NCBI RefSeq assembly: GCF_029407905.1
Contig: NC_073627.1
Coordinates: forward strand, 124,137,697-124,201,696
DNA from: Bubalus kerabau
Taxonomy: Eukaryota > Chordata > Mammalia > Artiodactyla > Bovidae
Reading direction: 5' to 3'
DNA: 64,000 nt
Shown here piece by piece: positions 9,917 to 22,052 of this stretch (position 1 is its first letter; each line of letters opens with the position of its first letter). The notes beneath the pieces were generated by a model. The model saw only the letters and a list, made by a program, of their open reading frames with translations, was not told the DNA's origin and did not search any database. The translations under genes were made by a program, and so were the position numbers.

Positions 9917-12900
9917 CTGCAAGACCAAAAAAAAAAAAAAAAATTAATCAAAGATTTCTTCCCAAGTCTCTCTGTACACATGAAAACCCAACCTGGATGT
10001 GACAGCCGATTTGGAAAGGTGATACCTACACAGCCTTTCATTCCATTTAATTCGTCTCATCTGAAGACGTAGATGGCAAACATTTATAGAGATTTAAGCA
10101 CTTAAAAGGGAGACCCTGATTATGCAATCAAGCCATCCAAAGCCTCGTGGATCCTTCTGGCCCAACTCACTTAAAATGCTCCTCTGTTCTGTTTGTTCTT
10201 AAGAGAAATGGGAGCCTGCTGTTTATATGTGGATGTGTTTTTATTCTTTCCCACTGAGACTCCCTGGTCTGGAATACGAATGGTCTATGAGCAAAACCTG
10301 AGATCACTCTATTAGACGTATTCTGTCACTGTAAGAGTCAATGTGGGCCTTTCTAAAAAGACACAAAGAGGGCGGGTGGGATTAACAGTATGCTTTCCTA
10401 AAAGGCAAATCACATTTTCCACAGTCACAATGAAGGAATTCTTTTGAATTCTTTTAATTTATTGTTGAAAATAAGATTTGGTGTTCCTTGCCAAGAGCAC
10501 TGAAATTTAAGACCCAAAGCAGGAATTCCAGCCAGTGAATCTTCAACAGCAAGGCCAGCTCCCACACACAAAAGCAGGAACAAGGACTAATCTTTTCCAC
10601 AAACCACACAGGATACTTTCCTTCACATGTGCTGAGTATGAACTGCTGACCCAAAGAAAACAGGCATTTTAGATATTTGAGGGTCACATGACACGATCTG
10701 ACATCCCTTCAATTCCCATCTCCCCTTGGGCTAAAGCATCAGAACATGTTACAAAGAGTTCTTTTAAGTGTGGGATTAGCATATGCAAGAGTGCAATTTG
10801 TTCAGTGATGTGTTACTGCCTTGAACAATGCTGAACTGGCTGTGCAAAAACTTCCTTTCTCAAAGCCCAGATAAGCCCAATTTCTGAAAAATGCTGGAGA
10901 ATTCAGTCCACAGACAACAAACAGTGATGCTACCTTTCTAGGCTGCAATTTAAAATACAAAGGGGCTTGGGAAAACCTTGAAGTAAGACCACCTCTAATG
11001 CAATAAAAACCAGGAGCAAATCTTTAAATAAAGGTCAATTTTTAGAGGCCCTGGATGGGTCTTCCGTCCTAACCAGCCCAAGGAAATTAGCCAGTTGGCT
11101 TGCTCTCAAACCGCCCCCCTTTCGTCCCCTGTGAAAACTGGGGACCCCACCATGGGAACATTCTCAGCTCAACCACACTCAGGAGGAAATCAAAAGGCAT
11201 GCTGAAGCCCCTCTGCCCACTTCAGAGGCTGCCTCTGAAGCAGCTGAGCTTTCATTCATGACCGTTCAAGCTCCACAAATGCAGGGAGGCTTACATAAAA
11301 GCAGTGGTAGGAACCAACACAATTCACTATAGAGAAGCTCAGAATGTCTCGAGCACAGTGTGGGGCTGAAAGGTGAGCTGGCTGGATCCCTGAACTAATT
11401 ACCTTGGCAAACGTCTGCTAAAAACTAACCCCTCTGACCCAGACCCACTGCCTGACAGGACGCAGGAGACTTAACAAAACTCCTGTGAAGTGCTAACACA
11501 CACACTGGGGAGGGGAGCAGCAGCTTGTGCTCACGTGGAAAAAGTGTCCAAACACGCTTGTCTGTGTTCTAGATTATATCAGCCCCCAAGTTTCTTCCTC
11601 TAGACTCAGACCAGAAGCAGTGAGGGCCAGGCTGCATCATTCTCAACCGGACACATACCCATGCGCCCAGCAGAACACAGCAGTGTTGGTGTCCACTGGC
11701 AATTTTAAAGCCTCTTTCTTCAGGGTGTCCTGAGCAGCTCTCCTGCTCTAACTAGCACTGGGCATCCAAATCACTCAGCTACTCAAAGACAGCTTTCTAA
11801 TGATCTGATTTTTCTCGTCAAATGGGACTGTGATCACAAAAGTAAACGACGTGCCTTCTAGGAACAACGCAATATTTGCTAGAAACATTAACATTCCTCT
11901 GGCTGGACCCTGGCGAGCTGTGAGGCTTTTGCATTTCCATGTCAGAAGTTAAATTCTCATTCCTGTTTGAGCAGCTTAAGTGAGGCCTATAATCTGAATG
12001 AGATCTGCAAAGCTCTGAAAGTACTTCTAAATTTAGATGGGGTTGGTAATTAGCACTCCTGCTTATCTGAAAATTGGCTCCATTCAGATGGAAGATTGAG
12101 ACAAGTTATGAAATGAAATGTCTCATCATACCTTTGATGGTATAAAATTGATTCAAAACACGGCAGCAAGGAGTGTGGGCTGGAGAGGCCTGGGACAGCC
12201 GCAGTCTGGAGCCAGGGGGCGCCTGGCCCCCGCTGCAGCCCCACCTGTGACAAACCACTTTCTTGTGGTTCCCATGTGCCCTGTTTGCTGTAATTGTCCC
12301 CAGCATCTTCCAGCCCTGACACTGCTTTCATTGTTGCTCTTAAGCAAATAGTTCCAGCCTAATGAACTTCAATGCACTGTTGGCAGCAACAGTTTTGCTT
12401 AACTACTGCCTAGGTGACCTTCATCTTTCACAATTCCCTCATTTGATCCTCAGAACCCGCAAGTGACCACATGGGTGGTGCTGGATGTCTCCTGATACCG
12501 TAAGTCTTCTTCCCTGGTGCTATGTTTTGTTCTCACACGTTGTCTTACATTCCTCAGGGCTCAGCAGCAGAACAGTCATTCTGATGGCTGTTCTGAGACA
12601 TTTTACACACATTTTAAGAATGAAGAGACTATCCCTGGGTGCTGAATGAATATCCTTTGGGTCCTTCAAAATTTATGGTTCTATTTTGATTTGTTAGATT
12701 TGAAAGAGGACAAGACAGAATCATATTTAACATTAAAATTTAATATTCAATCAACATTTAAGAAGAGCCTGTTTGTAAAAGAATAAAACTGAGGTTGCTT
12801 CAAGTTACTCAAGACAGTTAGGACCAAACCTCTGATGAGGCTAAAGCAACCTTAACACATATTCATTGTCTTTATCCCTCTTGTTTTATCTAGAGGACGT

Positions 12901-13005
12901 CCAGAAGGGGAGGTGATTTTCCTGAAGTCAAGAAGCTTCTGTCCATTAAGTCAAAGTGTTGCGCTCCCAAAAGAGTGATTTTTTAAACTCAGTTTATGTA
13001 CATTG

Positions 13006-13033
13006 TACCCAAATACTTGTACCCAAATACTTG
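13006..13033. repeat. Perfect tandem 14-mer
   Basis: The unit tacccaaatacttg occurs twice head to tail without mismatch. It is a small local duplication in intron 8 with no apparent function. Confidence 0.9.
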
Positions 13034-16000
13034 ACTCCCCCAAATATGTCTCACTTAAAAGTCATATTGGCTCTTTAACCTAGTGAGCCTAAAATTCTAA
13101 TGTGATATAATAGCTACTAATGTATGCTCTCTTGGACTTCCCCCACCTCCTAAACACAGACACATCTTGCCTTACTTGGTATATGCCCACTGTAACAAAA
13201 TTGTGAACATAATATCAAACACCAAAAACATTTTACAGCTTAGTTTTAAATGACCTGAAAACAATCCCAAATTCCTGGCTTTCCACTCACGATTCCTGCC
13301 ATTTATAAGCCAAGAATCACACTAAAAAAAACACCCCAGCAGAGAGCAACAAAATAGCCCAGTATCCACAGCCCCAGTTTCATGCCCCATCAATTACTGC
13401 CAACGGTGGTTCCATATGCTTATTTACTGCTTCTCCCCCTAGAGTCTGTATTTTGAAAGGTATTTATCTCCCAAACAGCATTCATCAAGTAAAATTCACT
13501 TTTCAAATATTTATTTGCCAAATAAATATTTAATTGTGAATCAGAGTTTTTTAATCAACATGAAAACTAGCGTTACCACACTGAATGATAGACTCTAATT
13601 CTAGCCAAGAAACTTGATGTTTTATTTCACCTTGCAGCTGGTAAAATTTAATTATCTGCCAGAATTTTTCAAACACTATAATTACCGGGCAGACTTCTAC
13701 TACAAATGTTCCGAGAGCTGGGATTTCCAGACTGTATATAAGTTTTCGTTTGTTTAAAAATTTTCTTAAGAACCAAACAAAATCATCTTATTTACCTTAT
13801 GTCTTCCCTACAAGAATTCAAAAATAGAAGTTTCATACAGCCCATGGGGGATATTACAAATCTGAGCAAATCAAGATCTAAAAACACACTGTTTTCAAAA
13901 TAAGCTAAAATTTGAAAACCGTGATGATTTTCTGCACCTTTCAAGTTACACACACTGGTGGGAATAGAGCCAAGTAAAACAATAAAGGGAGAGGCAGATG
14001 AAACAAGTCTCTAAAGAAAACAAGATCCCCCTGGAATGTTCAGCCCAGAGACAGAGTGTCTAAAAGACCCGTTATCCCAACTGGCATGCTTTTCTCTCCA
14101 TCTATATAAAGAAACTATTCATGAAATGATTAGATGAGGTCTAAGAACAGAGAAAAGGTATGAACCACAAGAAGGGACGCATCCCTTCTAAAATCTGGAA
14201 TATCTGAGAACCTAAAACCTCACTGGGCATGTGAACTGACAACAGGTGAATTGTTCACTATGGTTACCCTGTGCTTCCCGAGAGTCCCTTCTTGCACTAA
14301 CAGTGATGTGATGGTTAAGAACAGAAATGAGAGTGAGCAAAAAAGCTACCCAGAAAGCATAGGAAGCCTTCGAATGTTATAACCTGTGGTCAGATTCAGA
14401 GCACAATTTCCCAAATAGGGGAAACATGTTGCATAAAAACACACCAGAATCATTCCCTGCTCAAGATGAGTGGGCCCAAGTTAACTAGAGAGTTGGTGGT
14501 ATTTGAACTAGCGGGTAGAAGTGGACAATGTAATCTCTTAAAGTAAAAATAAAATCCAGACATGTAAATAACAAACCATACCTTCCTATAAGAACTTACA
14601 ATTTAAATAGAAGAATCTTTTGAATTTCAAAGAGCATTCAGTCAAATCAGAAGCAAATGTCAAGATTTGGAGTTTGTGTTACCTTTATTCTGACCATTCT
14701 GGAAAATAATGTTTCTATTTCATGCTCTGAACACCCACCTACTCAAGACCAACATAGAGAGACTTAGCTGCTTTAATATGAATAATAAGCAGTCTTTATA
14801 GTCTTGTTCTAAGAATTTTACTTTTCTTGGGCAATTTAACAAGAATGGCTGTTCATGTACACTGAGGTATTTTGGAAGGTAAACTCCAAATATATGAAAG
14901 AGAGCTGGTTTACACTGTTAGTGTTGCCAGAACACTTTATAAGAGCATTCACGTCTCCTTCATCTACTCTGAGACCTCAAAGCAATTCTTTTGCCAGACA
15001 AATCTAAAGCTTGAAGCCACCAGCAGCAAATGTGAAAGGAAAACCCGCTCATGGAGACAGCAAAAGCTAGACAGGTTTCCCTAATGTGAAAATAATGCAC
15101 ATTATTCAAATGGATTTCTTTAGCTGCCATGCTGATTCCCCTTGGGAACAGTCTCCTCCTCACAGGAAAAGTGTTTGTGTCAGAGGTACAGATTGGAAAC
15201 TCATGACACCTCATTTATCCTCAGTTACTCTAAGGCAGTGGGAACCTAATTTGCTAGCACACTCTAGGCTGACAATTAACTTCTCAGTGAACATTAAAAC
15301 AATTAGGTAACGACACACCCCATCACATCTGTGCGCCGCCTCATCCACACCTGGTACCAATTAAGCCGTCACTCTGCGCGTACTCTGTGCATACTTTGTG
15401 CTGCGGTCCAGTTGGTCATTCACGCATTCTGTGTGACAAATGCACTTGTAACGTATAAAACTAACAGAATCCCCACTTGTCAGTGGCAAAAGTGGAAGCA
15501 AATGGAGATGTGTGGAAACATAGAAAACATGTCTCAGAAGACTGGCTGTGAAGCAGGTCTGAAGGGTAAACATCTATTTCTCACATGGTTTGAAGGCAAA
15601 ATATGGGGAGAACAATAAAAAAAAAATTAAAAGAAAAAACATGTTCGTGCACCTGCATTTAGGAACTCAGCACTGTTGGATGCAGATGGGTGACTCGAGA
15701 GGATGTCCAAGATAAAAGAGCTATAGACACACACCCAGTGACATCTGGGCTGGAAGACGTGCTAAACCATGAAATGCCTTCAGCGTCACTCTCTAGGTCC
15801 ACAGTTTGCTTTTCCACCCTCCTTCTCCAGGTAAAACAAAATAAAACGTTTTCAATAAAAACTATGAAGCTGAAAAGAAACATAACTACTTAAAAATAAT
15901 CTTTAAATGACCTCATAACACCTTTATTCCCCTAATCAGGACCTTGGTCACAGCAAAAATCAAGCTGTATCTCAAACCTTTTCTAGAAGCATGTTTGTAA

Positions 16001-16854
16001 AGCGCTCTTAGGTGCTACTGCCCCTCTTCATTTGCCAGCCCCTGGTGAGAAGCTTCTACTGCAAAGAAAAAGGTCCTGAAACTAGAAAGCAATGGGTCAG
16101 GACTGGACTGTGGTATCTGATATCTGATGGCACTTACACCCATCTCTCCTCATCGGAAAGATACAGTTTGCTGTACTATGTTAAGGAGGGGATGTTGAAA
16201 ATGATAAGCAGACACCTCACCTGGCACAGGAACACACCATTCCCAACAAGCAAGAAACCGCCAGGGTCCTCCTTCCCTTGGGGGTTCACCCTTCTCACGG
16301 CAGTGATGCTGGTTTTCCCAGAGGATTTATTTTATTTTTTTAAGTACAGAGTTTTAAGTTCTGCCAAAAGAAAAATCTACTGAGGCCACTGCTTCAGAAA
16401 ATGTGTTTCCTACTGTGCCTTAAATATAGAGATTTCAGTTAATTCATCTTAGTTTTATCCTTTGTCTCCACACAATTCCTTGGCATAGGCCAAGATAATG
16501 TCATCAATGTTTAGGTGAAAATACCTCCTCTGAGCCCCCATTTGCCTTTGACGGATTCCAGCATCATTCAACTGATCAAGTTCCTAAGAGACTGGGGTGT
16601 GTTTCGTGAGGCTGACACACATAATCAGGACCAGCCACTCAGTCAGGTGGGCCCTCGTCGCCACAGAAGCCTCACACATTGTGTGAGGAGGAAAGGAAAC
16701 CACAAGTAACTATGCTGAGGGTGACCAACGACATGTTTCCTGTTGTCTGGCTCCCCTGCAGGCAGATGCAGGGAGGACCTGCCTAAAGGCCTGCAATGGC
16801 AGGTCTGACGACTTCCCATTTGTGGGTCCTGAACCCTCACCCTGCAGGCAGCCA

Positions 16855-16930
16855 CCATTGCCATTTTACAGAGGAGACAAGAAGGTCCAAAAGGATGAGG
16901 AAGACTGCCTGTGCAGCCAGAATTCCACTG
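16855..16930 (-). repeat. MIR-like fragment
   Basis: The phrase ccattttacagaggaga, followed by a diverged 'aaggtcc...gtgcagccagaatt', is typical of MIR elements read in reverse. It is short and weak. Confidence 0.4.
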
Positions 16931-17412
16931 GGTCTGCCTTAGTCCAAAACCTACCTTCTTTCTATCACTGCTCCTCACCACCCCCACACCCCCCCCCCCC
17001 ACACTGCCATGGTCATAAAAAGCCACGAGCAATGTGACATTCAAAAAAGTAAAATTTCAGAAACAGCCAAGGGTGAAATACTTCCCAAAGCAAGCCTCGT
17101 AGCTTATTCCCTCTTTGCCCTCTATTCTGCACAGTGTCATTTCAGAAAAAGGGAAGGGGTGGGTGGTCCAGAACTAGGCTCTGGTCCTGCCTCTGCCAAT
17201 TAACTAGTCAAGTACAACAGCTAGAGAAGAAAAAAATAAAGACACCATCTTAACATCAAGTGATGGTTGTCATAACCACTTGTTTAAAAGTTCTAAATGT
17301 GAGCATGGTAACTGTAGAAATCAGTTACGGGAGTGGTAATACAGTCCCTCAGAAAGATGATCTGTATGAACAGAAGCACCCAACCTCCTTGTGCTTTGCG
17401 TGTGAGAAAAGA

Positions 17413-17623
17413 GATGTGTGCTTAGTCACTTCTGTCATGTCCGACTCTTTGAGACCCCATGGACTGTAGCCTGCCAGGTTCCTCTGTCCATGGGATTCTT
17501 CAGGCACGAATACTGGAGTGGGTTGCCATGCCCTCCTCCAGATTTTCTGGACCCAGGGACTGAACTAGATCTCTTATGTTTCCTGCAAGTGGGTTCTTTA
17601 CCACTAGTACCACCTAGGAAGAA
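17413..17623 (-). mobile_element. Bov-tA SINE
   Basis: Read on the plus strand it starts gtgtgcttagtcacttctgt, then has catgtccgactctttgagac and ccatggactgtagcctgcca. It ends at the tRNA-like head, ggttctttaccactagtacc. This is the ruminant Bov-tA SINE inserted on the minus strand, the same sense as TLE1. Confidence 0.9.
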
Positions 17624-17994
17624 AATGATAGCGATGCACTATTCTGACCTAAAGCAGGTGAAAAGTGCTTAAGACTTTTCAGAGCCAGGAACCCCCCATG
17701 GAGAATTCAGTGAGAGTTATGATCTTTTCCCAGCATTACATAAGAGCACTCACCCACAGTACTCTACATAAAATCTTAGGGGTATTCAAGGGCCTTCTGA
17801 AGTCCACTCAGGAGCCTGCCTAAGTTTACAGACCATCCCATTCTAGAGTCTCTCCCAGACAGCCCGCTCAAGTCTCCTCCCTTTTCTAGATGTTCCAAAT
17901 AATGATCACATGAGTGACGTATTTCAGTGCTTTTCATTCAACACATAATTTGACTCTGACATCACAAGACATCACTATAAAACGGCAGCAAGTA

Positions 17995-18066
17995 TACACA
18001 GTGCTCTCAGCCAGTGCCTGGCAGATAGTAAATGGTCAATAAGTATTTGTTTAATGAATGAGTACT
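17995..18066 (+). repeat. MIR or L2 3' tail
   Basis: The segment contains gtgcctggcagatagtaaat and then ggtcaataagtatttgttta and atgaatga, matching the shared tail of old MIR/L2 elements. Confidence 0.55.
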
Positions 18067-18725
18067 TAAATAAACATCCTATCACATTTTCTTAAAAGCC
18101 ATACAGCTCCTTGTCAATTCTCTAACTCCAGGTCTTTCAAGCAGACTTAATTTAAAGGAGATTTTCTTCAGCCAAAATGAATTTGGTGCAATTCATCTTT
18201 AAATTAACTTGAGTATCTAAATTTTATTACTCTTGAAGAAATAAAGGCTTTTGTCAGGTCATTTCTTTGCTCAGTAGTAGCACTCTGATAAACAGGCTTA
18301 TGTTAAAATAAAAAAAGGTTTGTGAATTAGAAAAACAGTAGTCAAATCTTAATTTAAAATCAATAGCCAAACAGAAAATTACACCTCTCTTAAGTTACTA
18401 GCTTTACCACTCATCCCTTTCAGAAATGAGAAACTTAAAAAATCGTGTCCTCTCTGCTCTTAGCTCTCTCCTTTCCTGGGTTTTACATAAAATAGGTTAC
18501 ATTATAGTTCATTTGTTTTCCCACCATAAAACCTTCAACTAGCGAATGGAATAGTTTAGACTCAGATAACAATACATACACACTCAACAGTTCCCTCTGG
18601 ATCTATTGTAAGTCCTTGATTTTTGCATTGGATATAAAAAATGTCTGTTCAACATAGAAAGAAGAGTAGGAAAAAAATAAAACTATATGCCAGCCTAGAA
18701 TTTCTCAGAACTCCTTGGTCTTATT

Positions 18726-19140
18726 TATGGCAGAGGTTCTCAAGAGTTGGGTCCAAGGACCTCAAGGGTGTCTCTTTGTGGGCAGATTTTAATACTTAAA
18801 CCAAAACAATATATGTCAACAAACAGAATACAAAAAATTGACAAGAACTCAGCTACCCTCTTTAAACCAGGCAATAAAGACATTTGCAAATGTGCAAAAA
18901 ACAAAGACATTCTTCCCACTCTAATTTTTTATTTTGGAAATTAGTTATTTTTCACTAAAAATGTTATTTAACACAATTAAGTAACTATCTGTTTAAGTAA
19001 TTTAAAAATCTGTTTTATTTCTAACCCAGATATTTTTCAAAATATGTGACATACATAAACAAAAGTTCTCTGGGGTCATTAATTACTTTAAGGATATGAA
19101 GGTTCTGAGACCACAAGGTGTGAAAATCATTGCCCTAGAT
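18726..19140. mobile_element. Possible old hAT/MER1-type DNA transposon
   Basis: The left end (agaggttctcaagagttggg) and right end (ggtgtgaaaatcattgccct) resemble the inverted ends of MER1-type non-autonomous hAT elements. The interior phrase ggttctgagaccacaaggtg is also typical of that group. It is too diverged to name the family by eye. Confidence 0.4.
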
Positions 19141-19448
19141 AGCCACTGCTCTTAACCCCTCATTGAGTGAAAAAACAAAACACCTGTATAATCAATTGAC
19201 TTCATCTGCCAAGTAAAATTCAACTTCATAATTCAAACCACTTTATTAAATACTTAAGTACTATAATATTTTAGGTGTTAATAGTACACATCATCTCATT
19301 ACCCACTGAGTCTCATATTTAATTTTACATAAAGTTTGAAGAGAGTTAATTTTACATAACTGCAGCAAAATCCCACTTATATGGACAGTGAACAATTTAA
19401 TTCCTCTCTACAGACTGAATTAAATGTTTAGGTTACAAAGTAGTCTAG

Positions 19449-19516
19449 TTTCTCCATTTTATACAATCATTACCATGAGTTTTCTATAATAATTATGCAG
19501 GAAACTCAGTATATAT
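19449..19516 (+). repeat. Direct repeat, copy 1
   Basis: These 68 bases (tttctccattttata through ggaaactcagtatata) recur at 20599-20666 with only two mismatches, both in the early part. The pair does not look like a dispersed repeat I recognise. It is best explained as a recent local duplication. Confidence 0.9.
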
Positions 19517-20153
19517 ACTTCTGAAAATGTTGAAATTATAATTAAGACTTAACAGAAGTTTGGTGTAAAAAAGGAGACATGCAAATGAAACATTAAGTAA
19601 CTATGTATTTTATATTATTTTATAGATTGGTTTATGCAATGTATCTACCACATTTGGACTTGAAAGTTCACTAACTATTAACTCAACATGGACTTACTAA
19701 TAACCAAACTAGCTGGACTTAAAAACAATCCACAGCTGCCTGAAATTGAAGAACTATTTTGTACTTCTTTAAGGGTACAACTTCCCCATAAATCAAAAGT
19801 TAGTTCCTCCATATATCAGTTTACTTAGGTCTGTACTTTGGGAGAAGGTGACTTTATTCCCTAGGTCTAATTTTTTCTCCCCTTTTTCCTTCCTAACATT
19901 TTCCAAAGAAAACTTACAGAACAAGAATCTTAAAACCAGCTTTCTCATCCTTTCACCATTATCTATTCCCCTAATATACTCTGACACATAAAGTATACCA
20001 AGCTCAGTCCCAAAGAAAATTTTTAAAACAGTTACTATTCTACCCAGAAGGTGGAGGGACGGGGGACCTAAACTTTTCAAACTGAAAAAAATTACATATC
20101 TTCCCCCCAAATTCATAAGAAAGTATCAGAGCGATTTATTTAAAAGTTCAGTA

Positions 20154-20377
20154 GGGCTTCCCCGGTGACTCAGAGGGTAAAGCGCCTGCCTGCAATGCGG
20201 GAGACCCAGGTTCGATCCCTGGGTCGAGAAGTTCCCCTGGAGAAGGAAATGGCAACCCACTCCAGTATTCTTGCCTGGAGAATCCCATGGATGGAAGAGC
20301 CTGGTGGGCTACAGTCCATGGGGTCGCAAAGAGTCGGACACGACTGAGCGAGCTCAATTCACTTCACTTCACTTCAT
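20154..20377 (+). mobile_element. Bov-tA SINE
   Basis: It starts gggcttccccggtgactcag, has a tRNA-like head ending ggttcgatccctgggtcga, then gagaaggaaatggcaaccca and ggtcgcaaagagtcggacac. It ends in a short cacttcacttcacttc repeat. It is little diverged, hence young. It sits between the two copies of the 68-base direct repeat. Confidence 0.93.
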
Positions 20378-20598
20378 CCCATTTTTAAACCATATTTAGA
20401 TTGAAGATCATCAAAATACTGTCATGTTCAGAAAGATAAAAGGAAGGAGGGAAGGGGTAAAAACTACAGGTTATCTTAGCTGAAAAGGGGCCAGTTTCTC
20501 ACTGTTTGCTCCACAACATGAGAGGTGCATTCTAGAGACAGGCAACCCCACAAGTAACTGGCAGATATGTGAACAGATCAAATATTACATAAAGTGGG

Positions 20599-20666
20599 TT
20601 TCTCCATTTTATATAACCATTACCATGAGTTTTCTATAATAATTATGCAGGAAACTCAGTATATAC
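20599..20666 (+). repeat. Direct repeat, copy 2
   Basis: This is the second copy of the 68-base repeat described at 19449-19516, about 1.15 kb away in the same orientation. Confidence 0.9.
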
Positions 20667-21281
20667 TGAGATTTAGGCTGGTGAAAAAATGAACTCAATA
20701 AGCACAGAGCTCTGTGAACTCAATTTTCTTGGTTTTGAGAGATTACTCAAAGACTCAGTTCTTTGGACTAAAATAAAGTTCAAGTTCACACTCCAAGGAT
20801 GATTATGAAAAGAAAACCAGATATAGAAACCTAGCAACTAAGATGCATTTGCAGAGGATAATGATGGTTTAGGTAGAAATAACACAACACTAACCAATTT
20901 CATATATGGATTATGACCTCTTGCCTGCAGAACTGACTTAAGAAAAAAATGAATACTCTCTTACATTAGAGGTAAACCTGGACTTGAAGTGCAATGATAA
21001 ACATATTTTTAAAATGGGGCACATAAGGATCAAAGTGTATTTTCAAGTGAGTAATCTTAGCTTTGCCTCCCTCTCATCCGATAAAAGTTTTATACAAAAG
21101 ATGGGGGGTGGGGGAGAGAACAGACATATTAAAAAAAAAAAAAAACAAGTTGCTGAGAGAGATAGGGTAGAATACACGTGTCTGTGCCTATATGTACAGA
21201 AAGGCGGCTGGGGTGCACCGTGGGGGTGGGAGGAGGAACGTGTTTTTATGTGCAGCAGGCACATAAAGTCAGGGTACTTAC

Positions 21282-21298
21282 TGTGCCTGGTTCTCTGT
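21282..21298 (-). CDS. TLE1: TLE1 exon 8, 17-base microexon
   Basis: This microexon of only 17 bases (ACAGAGAACCAGGCACA on the minus strand) completes the Asp codon left open by exon 7 and encodes REPGT, giving DREPGT at about residues 193-198. That is exactly the TLE1 sequence between HHR (exon 7) and SNSLL (exon 9). The donor is a strong GTAAGTAC. The acceptor, ctcgggagcag, has a poor pyrimidine tract. It enters in phase 1 and leaves in phase 0. Seventeen is not a multiple of three, so skipping breaks the frame: exon 7 joined to exon 9 reads GAG then TAA. The call rests on the fit to the expected residues, phase and splice sites together. Confidence 0.93.
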
Positions 21299-21399
21299 CT
21301 GCTCCCGAGGTTACCAAGAAACGCACAGACATGCCCGTTCAGACACAGAGGCAAGAACAGAAATAAAAAAAAGGGGGGAATAATTAGAACACAAGCCCC

Positions 21400-22026
21400 A
21401 AACAGTTTTAAAAATGGCTTTTATTTATATAAGTCATTGCACATTCCTAATACAGTGATTTCCTGAAAATTACAGTATTTTGTAAACATAAGATTTACAG
21501 TTTAACCATACACAAAAGCCTATTTTTTTTAAATTTCTTGACAGAATAAATTACTCTTTTTTTTTTTTTTTTTTTCAAAAAATTAGTCAAGTGCAATTTT
21601 GCCCAATATTTAATGCATACTAGAATTAAAGCCTATGAAACTAAGTAGTAACAGATGCAATTATCAAACCTTTCATTTGAACACATTCACTTTCAAATTT
21701 AACTTCTTATTTCGCCCCATTTAACAACATTACTTTCTTTGAAAATTACCCAATTAAGCAGTTAACAGTTTTCCATAATATGGTACAGGCCACTGGCATT
21801 AACGAGGCAGTTGCCAAGATGTCAAGATGCCTGCCATCTAAAGAGATGGAGAAATCTACAGATGCCCACGTTAAACCCTGAAAACCTCCAGGGTGAACTG
21901 TGTTTCAGTGGCCAAGCTTTGCGACAGACAGTTCCTCTTAGCTCATTGTTAGCGCTCTGTATGGGTTGGGGCTTTCTTTAGCGGTGCACAAACTTTGCAG
22001 CACTGTAAGAGTGTTAGGACAAGGTC
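21400..22026 (-). other. TLE1: Putative 3'UTR of a short TLE1 transcript
   Basis: If intron 7 is retained and cleaved at the AATAAA near 21420, this segment would be the 3'UTR of a TLE1 mRNA ending after the GP domain. It is AT-rich, repeat-free, has no splice signals of note, and ends close to a GU-rich stretch. A short Groucho form of this type (called Grg1-S in mouse, as I recall) has been described for this gene, and the separate gene TLE5/AES makes a protein of the same layout. The 3' limit is an estimate from the signal position. Confidence 0.6.
21420..21425 (-). terminator. TLE1: Poly(A) signal AATAAA in intron 7
   Basis: The minus strand reads ttatataaataaaagccatt, with a canonical AATAAA. 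About 20-45 bases further on it reads gtttggggcttgtgttctaa, a GU-rich downstream element. Together they make a credible cleavage and polyadenylation site, about 120 bases before the microexon. Confidence 0.65.
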
Positions 22027-22052
22027 CTAATCTGGCTTGCCCGGCCTCTCAC
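22027..22052 (-). CDS. TLE1: Read-through tail of short TLE1 isoform
   Basis: If the exon 7 donor is not used, the reading frame continues from HHR through GERPGKPD to a TAG at 22027-22029; its first base falls in exon 7. With exons 1-4 assumed to have the human length (78 residues), the product would be about 200 residues and contain only the Q and GP domains. TLE5/AES, a natural short family member of similar length (about 197), also ends soon after its GP-like region. The open frame is seen directly; use of the isoform in this species is inference. Confidence 0.6.

Larger units (their letters stand above)
9917..21281 (-). other. TLE1: TLE1 intron 8
   Basis: This 11.4-kb intron opens with a strong GTAAGT donor after the 17-base exon 8. 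Its acceptor has a run of about 17 T on the coding strand (plus strand 9926-9942). Most of 9.95-16.8 kb shows no recognised repeat. A C-run lies near 16988-17001. Two Bov-tA SINEs, a putative old hAT element, a 68-base direct repeat and MIR/L2 remnants lie in 16.8-20.7 kb. Open frames inside it have no recognisable similarity. Confidence 0.85.
21299..22052 (-). other. TLE1: TLE1 intron 7, with 3'UTR-like content
   Basis: This is the shortest intron of the central region after intron 10, at 754 bases. Its donor is GTGAGA. It is free of dispersed repeats, in contrast to its neighbours. On the coding strand it reads eight in-frame codons, a stop, then about 600 bases of AT-rich sequence with an A-run of about 20 (plus strand 21556-21577). 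An AATAAA signal follows, shortly before the microexon. Confidence 0.85.

Noticed and set aside
20154..20230. tRNA-like head with good A and B box resemblance
   Set aside because: It is the head of a Bov-tA SINE, not a tRNA gene; the same applies to the other Bov-tA and CHR copies.
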